Assembly: GCF_001042615.1 (NCBI RefSeq)
Contig: NZ_AP012327.1
Span: forward strand, 1,302,001 to 1,366,000
Direction: 5' to 3'
DNA from: Bifidobacterium catenulatum subsp. kashiwanohense JCM 15439 = DSM 21854
GTDB lineage: Bacteria; Actinomycetota; Actinomycetes; Actinomycetales; Bifidobacteriaceae
Length of the DNA: 64,000 nt
Part shown: in pieces, positions 20,909-29,253 of the stretch
How positions within the stretch are numbered: position 1 is the stretch's first letter
How the letters are laid out: every line of letters starts with the position of its first letter
Notes under the pieces: generated by a model
Databases searched by the model: none
What the model was told of the DNA's origin: nothing
What the model saw: only the letters and a program-made list of their open reading frames with translations
Program-made: the position numbers and the translations under genes

Positions 20909-21793
20909 ATGGCAGACGAATCATCGAAGATTCCAGAGAAAACCGTCGAACAAATCTTCGATGAACGTTATCCCCTCGACAAATGGGAGGATTCAAACTA
21001 CTCGATACTCGACAAATTCTCAATGCGCGGACGCAAAGGCTTCGTCACCGGAGCCGCAGGCGGTCTAGGACGCAACGCGGCGGCCGCGCTCGCCCAAGCC
21101 GGAGCAGACGTCGCACTAGTCGACCTGCCCAGCCAAGAAGACAAGCTCACCGAACTGGCGAAAGACATGAGCGAACGTTTCGGCACCAACGTCATCGCGC
21201 TCACCTGCGACGTCACCAACGTCGAACAAGTAGCCGAACTCAAAACACAATTGGTGGAACAGCTGGGCACCGTCGACTTCGCGTTCCTCAACGCCGGAGT
21301 CAACGTACCGGGCGACGATCAAGACGCCACCGAAGAAGTATGGACGCGCACCATCAACATCAACCTCAACGGTACCTACCGTACCGGCCGCATCGCGCAT
21401 GAAATCATGCGCGAACACGGTCATGGCGGCTCACTGATCTTCACAGCCTCCCTGTCCGGACACAATGCGAATTACATGATGGGAAGTCCGACGCCGGTGA
21501 ACGCGTATGGCGCCACCAAAGCGGCCATCATGGAACACTCACGTTACCTTGCCGCAGCGCTCGCCAAAGATGGCATCCGTTCCAACACCATCTCCCCCGG
21601 ATACGTGTGGTCTGGAATTTTCAATGGCCGTATCGACATGCCTGGCCACGACGCCATGCTCGAAGTCGTGCCAATGCACCGTTTCGGCACGAATGACGAG
21701 ATTGCCAGCACGGTGCTCTTCCTCGCCAGCGACGCGTCCTCGTACGTTACTGGCACTGACATTCGCGTAGACGGCGGCTACAGCATCTTCTAA
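20909..21793 (+). CDS. Short-chain dehydrogenase/reductase
   Basis: NAD(P)-dependent oxidoreductase with a Rossmann fold. Start at 20909 (MADESSKIPEK) after AAAGGAGCGAAAC. In the 294-residue protein the cofactor loop is TGAAGGLGRN near residue 46, followed by LNAGVN, the catalytic Ser in FTASLSGHN, and YGATK with the Tyr/Lys pair. An Asp in VALVDLPS after beta-2 suggests NAD preference. Similar to sorbose/sugar-alcohol reductases in length and N-terminal extension; the substrate is unknown. Confidence 0.85.
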   Translation: MADESSKIPEKTVEQIFDERYPLDKWEDSNYSILDKFSMRGRKGFVTGAAGGLGRNAAAALAQAGADVALVDLPSQEDKLTELAKDMSERFGTNVIALTCDVTNVEQVAELKTQLVEQLGTVDFAFLNAGVNVPGDDQDATEEVWTRTININLNGTYRTGRIAHEIMREHGHGGSLIFTASLSGHNANYMMGSPTPVNAYGATKAAIMEHSRYLAAALAKDGIRSNTISPGYVWSGIFNGRIDMPGHDAMLEVVPMHRFGTNDEIASTVLFLASDASSYVTGTDIRVDGGYSIF

Positions 21794-21809
21794 TCACCGT
21801 ACCCCATTT

Positions 21810-21855
21810 GATAAATGGCCGGTCGCAGCTAATGTGCTTCGACCGGCCATTTATC
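21810..21855. terminator. Bidirectional terminator
   Basis: Perfect 16-bp inverted repeat GATAAATGGCCGGTCG with a 14-base loop between the convergent SDR gene and the surface-protein gene. Confidence 0.8.
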
Positions 21856-21880
21856 TGGTGGTGGTTTCTAGAACATACCG

Positions 21881-23359
21881 CTACACATGCTTGCGGCGTA
21901 TCAACGTACCGGCAGTGGTTCCGGCTCCTGCAAGGAGGAGCCTGACCGCGATAATGGGAACGATGTCGGAGCCCGTGCGAGGCGAGTCCGCGGTCGGTTT
22001 TCCATCGGCCTTGCTGGCATTCTTGTCTTTCGGGGGCTGCTTGTCATTCGGCTTGGCCTCGCCACCGCCCGGCTGGTCATCAGGCTTCGTTTCCCGAAGC
22101 TTCAGACCGTCCAATGCCGTGTTAAGGAGCGTGGCGGCATTGGAGACAAGACCGTTCTGTTCGCTGCTGAACGTGGTGTTGTTCCACAGCGAGAGGGCCT
22201 GCTCGTACGCTTCCGTGAGAGATGCGACCGTATCCTCCGTGTATTTGCCGAATTCGGCAAGCTTGGCCTGTGCCGCCGCGATCGGAGCTTCGAGCGCGCT
22301 CTTGTCGAGTTCGGTCGGATCATCATACATGGCCTGATATCCTGGGATGGTCAGTTTGGCGAGCTGATCGTACATCTTGGAGTAGAGGCGAGCGTTGAAG
22401 TTCATGACACTGAACCCTGCGCGGGACAAGTTCATCTGTCGGATTTCCAGATTGTCTGGATCGTAGGCGCCTTCGGCGAACGTCATGTCGGACGATTCGC
22501 TGTCGGACGCGCCCTTGCCTGTTCCGCTGGTGTCGAGCGCGCTGCCCGTGGAGTAGTCGAACGGGGTGCCGTCCTTGCCGCTCCATGCGTTGATGATGAG
22601 GCTCGACGTGCGGAACGGGTCAGATCCGACTCCTGCATAGTTGTAGCCTGCAATGTCCTTGCCGGAGGAAACGGTGTCGCCGTTCTCATCGACGAAGTAG
22701 ATCGGGTTGCCGTCGACGTCGAGCGGATACCCGTCGGGACCCCACACGTTGTCGGTGATCACTGCAAGACCGTCACGGTCGGTATAGCTGCCCATGCGGG
22801 ATTCGCGATACCATGCGTTGTCGGTCGTGGCCGTCGGATGCAGGAACAGTTCGGCTCCGGACGCGGCATAATAACGACCGAGTTCCGGATAGAAGTGGCC
22901 GTCTCGACAAATGTCGATACCGGCCTTGAGTGGCTTGCCGTCCAAGCCGGTCCACTCGGGCATCTCGAACATGACCGGCGTGCTGCCAGGCAACGACCAT
23001 GCGGTTTCCTCGGATCCGGCGCGATGCATCTTCTGGTAGGAGTCGGCGTGCCCGTCAGGGAACGCTATGGCAGCGGAATTGTAGACCTTCCGCACGCCGT
23101 CGCTGTCGGTGATGAGACTCTCGGTGATTTCAGCTTGGGAGGCCGCCATCTTGTATGCTGCGGAGTCTAGGGCGCTTGAGGAAACGCAGCCGGTGAGTGC
23201 CGCGACGAAGGCCATGGTGGCGCACAATGCGACGCTGCCCACCGCCGCAACCGCCATGTTGAGCTGTCGTTTGAACCATATGGATTTCGCGGTGACGTTC
23301 GCTGCCGCGTCTTTGTTCTCCGTTGTCGTACGGTGCGACGTGGATGTCCCTCTCTTCAA
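21881..23359 (-). CDS. Cell-surface protein with lipobox and sortase-like C-terminal anchor
   Basis: The 492-residue protein is exported: a hydrophilic leader of about 30 residues, a hydrophobic stretch, then the lipobox-like LTGC with Cys58. The C-terminus has SPRTGSDIVP near residue 459, a hydrophobic stretch, and the tail IRRKHV, a divergent LPxTG sorting signal. Between about 345 and 410, an Ala/Leu-rich segment with YTEDTVASLTEAYEQAL resembles a FIVAR module. The region 75-300 is unrecognised and rich in aromatic residues, Asp and Gly. Two anchor signals on one protein is unusual. The gene is monocistronic. Confidence 0.7.
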   Translation of the reverse strand: MKRGTSTSHRTTTENKDAAANVTAKSIWFKRQLNMAVAAVGSVALCATMAFVAALTGCVSSSALDSAAYKMAASQAEITESLITDSDGVRKVYNSAAIAFPDGHADSYQKMHRAGSEETAWSLPGSTPVMFEMPEWTGLDGKPLKAGIDICRDGHFYPELGRYYAASGAELFLHPTATTDNAWYRESRMGSYTDRDGLAVITDNVWGPDGYPLDVDGNPIYFVDENGDTVSSGKDIAGYNYAGVGSDPFRTSSLIINAWSGKDGTPFDYSTGSALDTSGTGKGASDSESSDMTFAEGAYDPDNLEIRQMNLSRAGFSVMNFNARLYSKMYDQLAKLTIPGYQAMYDDPTELDKSALEAPIAAAQAKLAEFGKYTEDTVASLTEAYEQALSLWNNTTFSSEQNGLVSNAATLLNTALDGLKLRETKPDDQPGGGEAKPNDKQPPKDKNASKADGKPTADSPRTGSDIVPIIAVRLLLAGAGTTAGTLIRRKHV

Positions 23360-23973
23360 CGCGCCATGCTTCCCCGAAATTTCCCCGCTCTGGAAAACAT
23401 CATAGGAGATAAACGGAATTGTATGACAGTTCGTTTTCCACTTGGCTTCTGAATTCCGAAGAGTAGCTAAAGAGTACTCATGCCCGATTCTGCGAGCGCG
23501 ATCATTTGACGTTTCCTTTGTTGTTGAACACTGTTTTGCCCATATCTCGCTTATGTATGGCAGATTTGCGAACTTGTCCGGAGATATCTTGCTTATATAT
23601 GGCAGGTCAGTCCGTCAAAGCAGTAGGTAGGGGGTATGAAAAACCTCATTTTCGCGAAAACGACTGCCATATATAAGCGAGATGCCTCATGTCACATCCC
23701 GAAATCTGCCATACATAGGCGAGATACAGCCTGCTTTGCTCAGCACAAGGCCGACAGATCCAGAAAATGCGCACGATGACACGTTTCAAACCATACTTCG
23801 CGCAGGATCTTTTTCCGATTTGTTCCCTTGACAGGTCTGACGCCTACTGCTTGGGCAGTTCGCGGCGGCGCGCAACGAGTCAACGAACTGTGCACACGCA
23901 AAGGCGGGTATGATGACGTTTATTCTCACTTGGTATCGGCACTTGAAATCCGAAGAACAGTAAGGAGATAATC
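23360..23973. other. Long non-coding interval with repeat quartet
   Basis: About 610 bases with no supportable gene. The main content is four related 20-25 bp repeats at 23543-23726 (listed separately). An AAGGAGATAATC ribosome-binding site for the peroxiredoxin lies at the right end. Confidence 0.6.
23543..23726. repeat. Two-fold symmetric quartet of a 20-bp repeat, 42-bp spacing
   Basis: Core TATCTCGCTTATRTATGGCAG. Two forward copies start at 23543 (with ATTT after it) and 23585 (TATCTTGC variant). Two inverted copies end at 23684 and 23726; the outermost again carries the extra ATTT extension. The start-to-start distance is exactly 42 bp on both arms, with about 58 bp between the arms. 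Outer copies resemble each other more (GTATGGCAGATTT), as do inner copies (ATATATGGCAG). No gene overlaps it convincingly. Confidence 0.85.
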
Positions 23974-24507
23974 ATGTCCGACATCAATCCGTCAGTAGCC
24001 TCGGCAGCACAGAACCCTCCTGCATCCGCACGACTCGAAGCAGGACTAATGGCCCCGGACTTCACACTTCCCAGCGACAACGGCGATAGCATCACGCTCT
24101 CCGCATTGCGCGGCCAGAATATCATCCTATACTTCTACCCTGCCGCGATGACTCCCGGCTGCACCACCGAGGCCTGCGACTTCCGAGACAACCTCGAACG
24201 CCTGCGCTCCCGCGGATTCACCGTGCTCGGCGTATCGAAGGATCCGTTGGACAAGCTCATCCGATTCCGCGGGCGCGATCATTTGACGTTCCCGTTGTTG
24301 TCGGACGCCGATCTGACTGTGCATCGTTTGTATGGTGCGTATGGTGAGAAGAAATTGTACGGCAAGGTCTATGAGGGTGTAATTCGTTCGACTTTCGTGA
24401 TCGATGGTGATGGAGTGATTCGTATCGCCCGGTACAACGTGCGCGCGAAGGGTCATGTTGATTCTTTGCTGCGGGCGCTCGACAAGCTTGATGGTTCCGT
24501 TTTCTAG
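23974..24507 (+). CDS. bcp: Thioredoxin-dependent thiol peroxidase, Bcp/PrxQ family
   Basis: Cytosolic peroxiredoxin reducing hydrogen peroxide and organic peroxides. The 177-residue protein has FTLPSDNGDSITLSALRGQN and, at about residue 61, TPGCTTEACDF holding the peroxidatic Cys and the second Cys five residues on, the Bcp arrangement. A 25-residue N-terminal extension precedes the domain. The Shine-Dalgarno sequence AAGGAGATAATC is strong. It is monocistronic. Confidence 0.92.
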   Translation: MSDINPSVASAAQNPPASARLEAGLMAPDFTLPSDNGDSITLSALRGQNIILYFYPAAMTPGCTTEACDFRDNLERLRSRGFTVLGVSKDPLDKLIRFRGRDHLTFPLLSDADLTVHRLYGAYGEKKLYGKVYEGVIRSTFVIDGDGVIRIARYNVRAKGHVDSLLRALDKLDGSVF

Positions 24508-24708
24508 TTTGGAATGCGATGCCGCTTTGTTTATAGATCAGCTTTTTCATGCGAATGACGCAAGCAGCGTCAGTAGCGGGTAGATGCCGAATTCCTGATA
24601 GAGGTCGTGCAGTGTGCCGATGTCTTCGAATATGGTCTCTTCGACAAGCCTTTCGAAGGTCTCGTAACGGCGCGGGGCACGGCCTCGTAAGAGAAGAGGA
24701 GAAGCGCG
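24508..24708. other. Interval with possible gene remnant on minus strand
   Basis: The minus frame ending at 24547 encodes RLVEETIFEDIGTLHDLYQE and a short tail, which looks protein-like but has no start or family match. It may be the 3' remnant of a lost gene. Nothing else is visible. Confidence 0.3.
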
Positions 24709-24933
24709 ATGAGACTCAGACTTCCGACAATAAATCATCGTCTTCCGACATGTCAGCCCACGGCTCGCGTGTACGGTTTGCTTGATCGTGTTGGCGATGC
24801 GTTGGCTGAGGAGCGTGAACGTTTGGAGTTGAAGGCGATTGAAATGCTGAAGGGGCCGAAGCATCTTGCGCAGCCGGAGCCGGTGAATTATGCTTGGTGG
24901 GATGATGGTTCCGGCGTATACAGCGTTGGCTGA
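24709..24933 (+). CDS. Small hypothetical protein
   Basis: A 74-residue frame starting at ATG 24709 after GAGGAG with good spacing. The product is hydrophilic with a helical middle (LLDRVGDALAEERERLELKA) and a Trp/Tyr-rich end (NYAWWDDGSGVYSVG). I recognise no family. The codon pattern is plausible but the length is small; it could also be a fragment. Confidence 0.4.
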   Translation: MRLRLPTINHRLPTCQPTARVYGLLDRVGDALAEERERLELKAIEMLKGPKHLAQPEPVNYAWWDDGSGVYSVG

Positions 24934-24977
24934 TAGGTCCGGTAAGCTAGTGTGTATCCAGCGGAGAGGGACGTGCC

Positions 24978-25535
24978 ATGGTAATGCGGCGCAATTATGA
25001 GCAGACGGTTGCGGGAAGGCATCGCATGATGAGGCGTGCCGACCGTGAGGTGGCCGATCCGCAGCAGGTCGAGGCGATTATCGCAACATGCAAGATCGTG
25101 AATATTGCATACACCGATGCGGAGGGCATCACCATCGTGCCGTTGAATTTTGGATACGTATTCGACACGGAATCCAATCATCTCACCTTGTATTTCCATG
25201 GTTCTGCAACCGGACGTAAGATGGACGCGGTCAAGACCGCGGGCAACGCGCTTCCTGTAGCATTCGAAATGGCGACTGACTGCGAGGTGGTCGAGGGGCG
25301 CACGCTGTGCAATTGGGGCGAGGCGTTCAAGTCGATCGTCGGCAATGGTACCGCGTCCATCATCGACGATCTTGACGAGGCGCGCCAGGGACTCGCACTG
25401 CTGATGAGGCAGCAGGCCGGTATGGAGCATGTGGAGTTCACCGACCAGCAGGTATGCGCCGTCACCGTATGGAAGGTGGAAGCGGACTACTTCACCGCCA
25501 AAGTGCGCGAAAAGCCCCAGCCGCATACGCACTGA
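24978..25535 (+). CDS. Pyridoxamine 5'-phosphate oxidase-family flavoprotein (Nim-like)
   Basis: The 185-residue protein has the split-barrel flavin fold. The start MVMRRNYEQT is followed by MRRADREVADPQQVEAIIA, then PLNFGYVFDTE, LYFHGSATGRKMD near residue 75 and VCAVTVWKVEADYFTAKVRE at the C-terminus, as in Nim-type (5-nitroimidazole reductase-like) members. Such proteins bind FMN; a role in redox detoxification is inferred. It is monocistronic, convergent with the phytase gene. Confidence 0.8.
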   Translation: MVMRRNYEQTVAGRHRMMRRADREVADPQQVEAIIATCKIVNIAYTDAEGITIVPLNFGYVFDTESNHLTLYFHGSATGRKMDAVKTAGNALPVAFEMATDCEVVEGRTLCNWGEAFKSIVGNGTASIIDDLDEARQGLALLMRQQAGMEHVEFTDQQVCAVTVWKVEADYFTAKVREKPQPHTH

Positions 25536-25685
25536 CCTCATATCGCACCTGACGCAATGATGCGCTGCTTCCAAGCCCGGGGATGGGAATTGGGAACAGC
25601 GCATCAGATGTAAAACGCTAGACCGAAGTCCGGCTGCAGCCAAGTTGCAAGTCAGGCCGTAACCCGGTCGAGATAAGGTTTCAGA

Positions 25686-27605
25686 TCAAGCCTTCCGGCG
25701 GGAACGCCGCGCGTAGCTTCCTCCAAGAATCGCGGAGGACACCATCACGACGGCCGCCACGATGGCGGGCGTCACGTTCGAACCGGTTTTGGCGAGCTTG
25801 ACCGCATCGCCGCCGTTCGCGGACGATTTCACCGGATGCTTCCGCTGGCCGTTCGCATCATTCGCACCCGGAGCCTTCTGCGAATCATCTGGTGTCGATT
25901 CATGGCCTGGCGTTTCAGGCTGACCTTCCTCATCCGTCAGTCGGGCATCAACCGTGGTTCCCTTACCATTCAGGCAGCTTTTCAGCTCGCTTTCCTTATA
26001 CCAGGTCGAACCATCCGCAATTGGCGTGCAGGCATCGTTGAATCCGATTTCCTTCTCGTTGTACAGCATTCTGACCAACGGCTGATACGGCTGCCCCGAG
26101 ACGTCCGTACCATCACGCACAACCACATCCCACTGCACATTCGCAGCCATCGGCGTCACACTTTCACCACGCCACGGATTGTTCTCATACGTGTACAGTT
26201 CACTCGCCTGCTGCTGCGATCCAGGCAGCTTCAGCAATGCCGCAAACGGAATAATGGTTTCGGCATGTGCGAATCGGAACGTCGCGGCGGTGCCGGCTCG
26301 CTCCCTCGTGTCGATCGCATTGAAGAAATCGTCGAGCAACGGCTGGGCGATGCGGTAGGTCTCATCCTGACCTGCGCGCCCCGGTCCCTTCTCGTAGAAG
26401 TCTTCGGCATCAAGCGACCAAGCAAACGTCTTCGCATCCTGAGCGTGCTGACCTTGGAAGTACTGGTCGAAATTGAACGTGTGGGATCCGGTGTTCTCCT
26501 GTTCCATATCGGCCGCGATGATGTACAGATTGTACAAATCCATTGCTGCATCCTGTTCCGACGCGATCTTCTTCTTGGCGTCACCGCACGCGTTCGCATC
26601 CTTGGCAGGGTCGGCGCCGGCAGCGCAATTGGCCGCACCCTTCTTCGTGCCGTCAGCCGTGTTGTACCAGATGCGCTGGCCTTCCTCCTTGCCGATGGAC
26701 GCGAGGAAATCGTCAGTGAAGATTTGAGAGAGCAGATCATGCGAAGCGGTGGTCATGGACGGATCGTTCGTCACGTTTTCCTCAGCTTCGGCGATGCCCT
26801 CATCATTCGCGACGAACTGCTGGTAACGTTCCGCGCGCTCCTTGGCCTCGCCCATTTTCTGCGTACCATCCGGATTATCGGTCTTATGGAAATACAACGT
26901 GGTGGTGTTCTTGTCGAAATCCTTGCCGGAATTGTTATCCGCAGGATTATTCGGTGCTACAACCGCATTCGCCAGCAAACCGTTGGAAGCCTGATCGAAT
27001 CCTAGTTTGAAATTCTCTCCGGATTCGGTTGCACGAGGCTCACCCGAGCTCTGGTATGAGACGCGCAGTCCCTGCTTTGCGGCATTGGCGAACAGATCAG
27101 CATCACGCTGGTATATTCTCTCACCAATGCCCTGATGCTGTATGGCGCCCTGACCAGAGAGCATGCCATACCCGTTGCCCACGTTGGCCGCGGTAATGGC
27201 ATTGACATTGTTGATGAATTCCTTGCCAACCTCTGGGCTAACGAATCCAGCATAATTGTTTTCCGCAGCGGACTGAGCCATCAGTGCCAGCAAAGCGTCA
27301 TACTTGTAGCTCGACAGACCACGCGAGCCATGCCTTGCCACAGACTCGGTGTATGCAAGATGGTATCTGTTCGGAATTGCTGAATATGATGTGCTCGCTG
27401 GTGCAACATACGGCTGCTTGCTGCTGTAATACCGGGCGGTTCCTTCCCCAGCCAAAGCCGCTGGCGTTGCGAACATGGCCGCTGCCACTACAGCGCTTGT
27501 CAACGCGAGCATGCCACCACCCACCGATTTGGTACCGCGTTTGCACCAGGCTCCTGCCTGCCGCTGTCCCTTTGTTGCCATATGGTTTTTCGCCATTATC
27601 CTCAT
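25686..27605 (-). CDS. Cell-wall-anchored histidine acid phosphatase (phytase)
   Basis: Extracellular phosphatase that probably releases phosphate from phytate. The start at 27605 (MRIMAKNH) follows GAGG; upstream in-frame starts are unsupported. In the 639-residue precursor a signal peptide runs to about residue 50 (ALAGEG after an Ala-rich hydrophobic stretch). The catalytic RHGSRG is near residue 88 and the proton-donor HAE near 446. A Pro/Asp-rich linker leads to LAKTGSN near 605, a hydrophobic segment and the basic tail RRSRRKA, a sortase signal. It closely matches the layout reported for bifidobacterial phytases of the PhyP/PhyI type. Confidence 0.88.
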   Translation of the reverse strand: MRIMAKNHMATKGQRQAGAWCKRGTKSVGGGMLALTSAVVAAAMFATPAALAGEGTARYYSSKQPYVAPASTSYSAIPNRYHLAYTESVARHGSRGLSSYKYDALLALMAQSAAENNYAGFVSPEVGKEFINNVNAITAANVGNGYGMLSGQGAIQHQGIGERIYQRDADLFANAAKQGLRVSYQSSGEPRATESGENFKLGFDQASNGLLANAVVAPNNPADNNSGKDFDKNTTTLYFHKTDNPDGTQKMGEAKERAERYQQFVANDEGIAEAEENVTNDPSMTTASHDLLSQIFTDDFLASIGKEEGQRIWYNTADGTKKGAANCAAGADPAKDANACGDAKKKIASEQDAAMDLYNLYIIAADMEQENTGSHTFNFDQYFQGQHAQDAKTFAWSLDAEDFYEKGPGRAGQDETYRIAQPLLDDFFNAIDTRERAGTAATFRFAHAETIIPFAALLKLPGSQQQASELYTYENNPWRGESVTPMAANVQWDVVVRDGTDVSGQPYQPLVRMLYNEKEIGFNDACTPIADGSTWYKESELKSCLNGKGTTVDARLTDEEGQPETPGHESTPDDSQKAPGANDANGQRKHPVKSSANGGDAVKLAKTGSNVTPAIVAAVVMVSSAILGGSYARRSRRKA

Positions 27606-27814
27606 TCTTCTACCTCTTCTGCTTTGCCACATTGAAGCTGTCAGACAAGCCAGCCCAGGCGACAAAATAGGCTCGGAAGGCAAACACGCAACGCCTTAAA
27701 CGTGAACGATCGACAAATAATCCGCGAACGCAAGTAAATGTCGCTTCCGTCAATCGCCGACCGCAAGAGGCGTTCATGGAGCGGCGGATTTCCTTATATT
27801 CCAACAGAATCCGC

Positions 27815-27896
27815 ACTGTTATACGACACGCAATAACAGTACGGATTTTCTGTGTTACTGTTATATATAACAGCTAAACAGTTTGTATCTAACTGT
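27815..27896. promoter_or_regulatory. Three palindromes in the gntR promoter region
   Basis: ACTGTTAT...ATAACAGT at 27815-27840, the perfect palindrome CTGTTATATATAACAG at 27858-27873, and ACAGTT...AACTGT at 27878-27896. All share the half-site CTGTTA/ACAG. They lie 50-130 bases before a GntR-family gene, so they are likely operators for that repressor. Confidence 0.65.
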
Positions 27897-27946
27897 TCGG
27901 CTGGGAGATATATCACCTACGGAACATACAGAAAAAGAGGCACAGA

Positions 27947-28324
27947 TTGAAGCTGATCATCTCATCCGTGTCCGGAGAACCGATTTACGAACAGATCAAG
28001 AACCAAATCAGGTCCGCGATCATGTCGGGTGAGTTTACGGCAGGCGAGGCGCTTCCCTCACTGCGCAAGCTCGCCAAAGAACTGCGCGTCAGCGTGCTCA
28101 CCGTGACCAGAGCGTATAACGAACTGGCCGACGAGGGGCTCGTGGAGAATGTGCAGGGCAAAGGCACATTCGTGATGGAACGAGGCAACGAACTCATGAA
28201 GGAACGTGCGCGTGAACGCATCATGGACAAGCTCCGTGAAGTTTCCATCGAAGCCAAAGCCGCCGACATCAGCCTGCTTGATCTGCTTGGCATGTTCGAG
28301 AAAGCATACAGGGAACAATCATGA
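27947..28324 (+). CDS. GntR-family (YtrA-type) transcriptional regulator
   Basis: Winged-helix repressor probably controlling its own ABC operon. It starts with TTG at 27947 after AGAGG. The 125-residue protein has GEPIYEQIKNQIRSAIMSGE, then the recognition helix region ALPSLRKLAKELRVS and a short C-terminal helix, as in the YtrA subgroup, which lacks a large effector domain. Its stop overlaps the next start (ATGA). Confidence 0.9.
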   Translation: MKLIISSVSGEPIYEQIKNQIRSAIMSGEFTAGEALPSLRKLAKELRVSVLTVTRAYNELADEGLVENVQGKGTFVMERGNELMKERARERIMDKLREVSIEAKAADISLLDLLGMFEKAYREQS

Positions 28325-29253
28325 ACGATTCCTCACTCCCCCAAGGGACACGGCCAACCTTGGCCTTGAGCATAACCGGATTGACGAAGCATTATGATTC
28401 CGGCTTCACATTGGATGACGTGACCTTCGACCTGCCGTCCGGCTACATCATGGGGCTGGTCGGTCCGAACGGCGCCGGCAAATCCACGTTGATCAAACTG
28501 ATCCTCAATATGACCACGCGAGACGCGGGACGAATCGAAGTGCTCGGCCTTGACGCGATGGCCGATGAGGAGCAGGCCAAAGAGCAGCTGGGCGTAGTGC
28601 TCGACAGCAGCTATTTCATCGAATACATGACGGTCGACGCGGTGGAACGGACAAGCGGCCCAATGTACCCGCTGTGGGACCACAATCTGTTCGACGCATA
28701 CCTCAGACGGTTCGGACTCGGACGAAACAAGAAGATCAAGGACCTGTCGCGCGGCATGCAGATGAAGCTCATGCTCGCCGTGGCGTTGAGCCACGATGCG
28801 AAACTGCTGATTCTCGACGAGCCGACCAGCGGTCTGGACGTACTGTCCCGCGACGAGCTCATGGACATCCTGTCCGATTATGTTGCGGATGGAGAACACA
28901 GCGTAATCTTCTCCACGCATATCACCGCCGATTTGGAGCGTTGCGCGGATTTCCTCACGTATATCACGCACGGCATGCTGTATTACAGCGGGCCGAAAGA
29001 CGAGTTCGAAGACGCGTTCCGTCTGGTCAAGGGCGGTCCGGATGAGCTTACGGATGGCCTACAGCGGGCAATGGTCGGCATCCGCACATACGCAACCGGC
29101 TTCGACGCGTTGGTCCGCACGCAGGACATCCCACACATCGGCGGCACCGACGGTCTCCTGACACAGCATGCTTCGATTGAGGATGTGATCAGACTGACCA
29201 ATGCCGCAGAACATACGGCAATCGGCAATACCAACGAAGGAGACGTACGATGA
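28321..29253 (+). CDS. ABC transporter ATP-binding protein
   Basis: ATPase subunit of an ABC-2-type exporter. The 310-residue product has Walker A GPNGAGKST near residue 50, the signature LSRGMQMKL near 140, Walker B LLILDEPTSGLD and the H-loop STHITADLE. It is translationally coupled to both neighbours by 4-base overlaps. The GntR-YtrA context suggests a cell-envelope stress or antimicrobial-peptide role; the substrate is unknown. Confidence 0.92.
   Translation: MNDSSLPQGTRPTLALSITGLTKHYDSGFTLDDVTFDLPSGYIMGLVGPNGAGKSTLIKLILNMTTRDAGRIEVLGLDAMADEEQAKEQLGVVLDSSYFIEYMTVDAVERTSGPMYPLWDHNLFDAYLRRFGLGRNKKIKDLSRGMQMKLMLAVALSHDAKLLILDEPTSGLDVLSRDELMDILSDYVADGEHSVIFSTHITADLERCADFLTYITHGMLYYSGPKDEFEDAFRLVKGGPDELTDGLQRAMVGIRTYATGFDALVRTQDIPHIGGTDGLLTQHASIEDVIRLTNAAEHTAIGNTNEGDVR

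Noticed and set aside
21887-23170. Plus-strand frame of 427 codons
   Set aside because: Antisense to the surface-protein gene, which has signal, domain and anchor features; the plus frame has none.
23543-23726. CRISPR array
   Set aside because: Only four copies, two in each orientation; a CRISPR array has same-orientation repeats with unique spacers.
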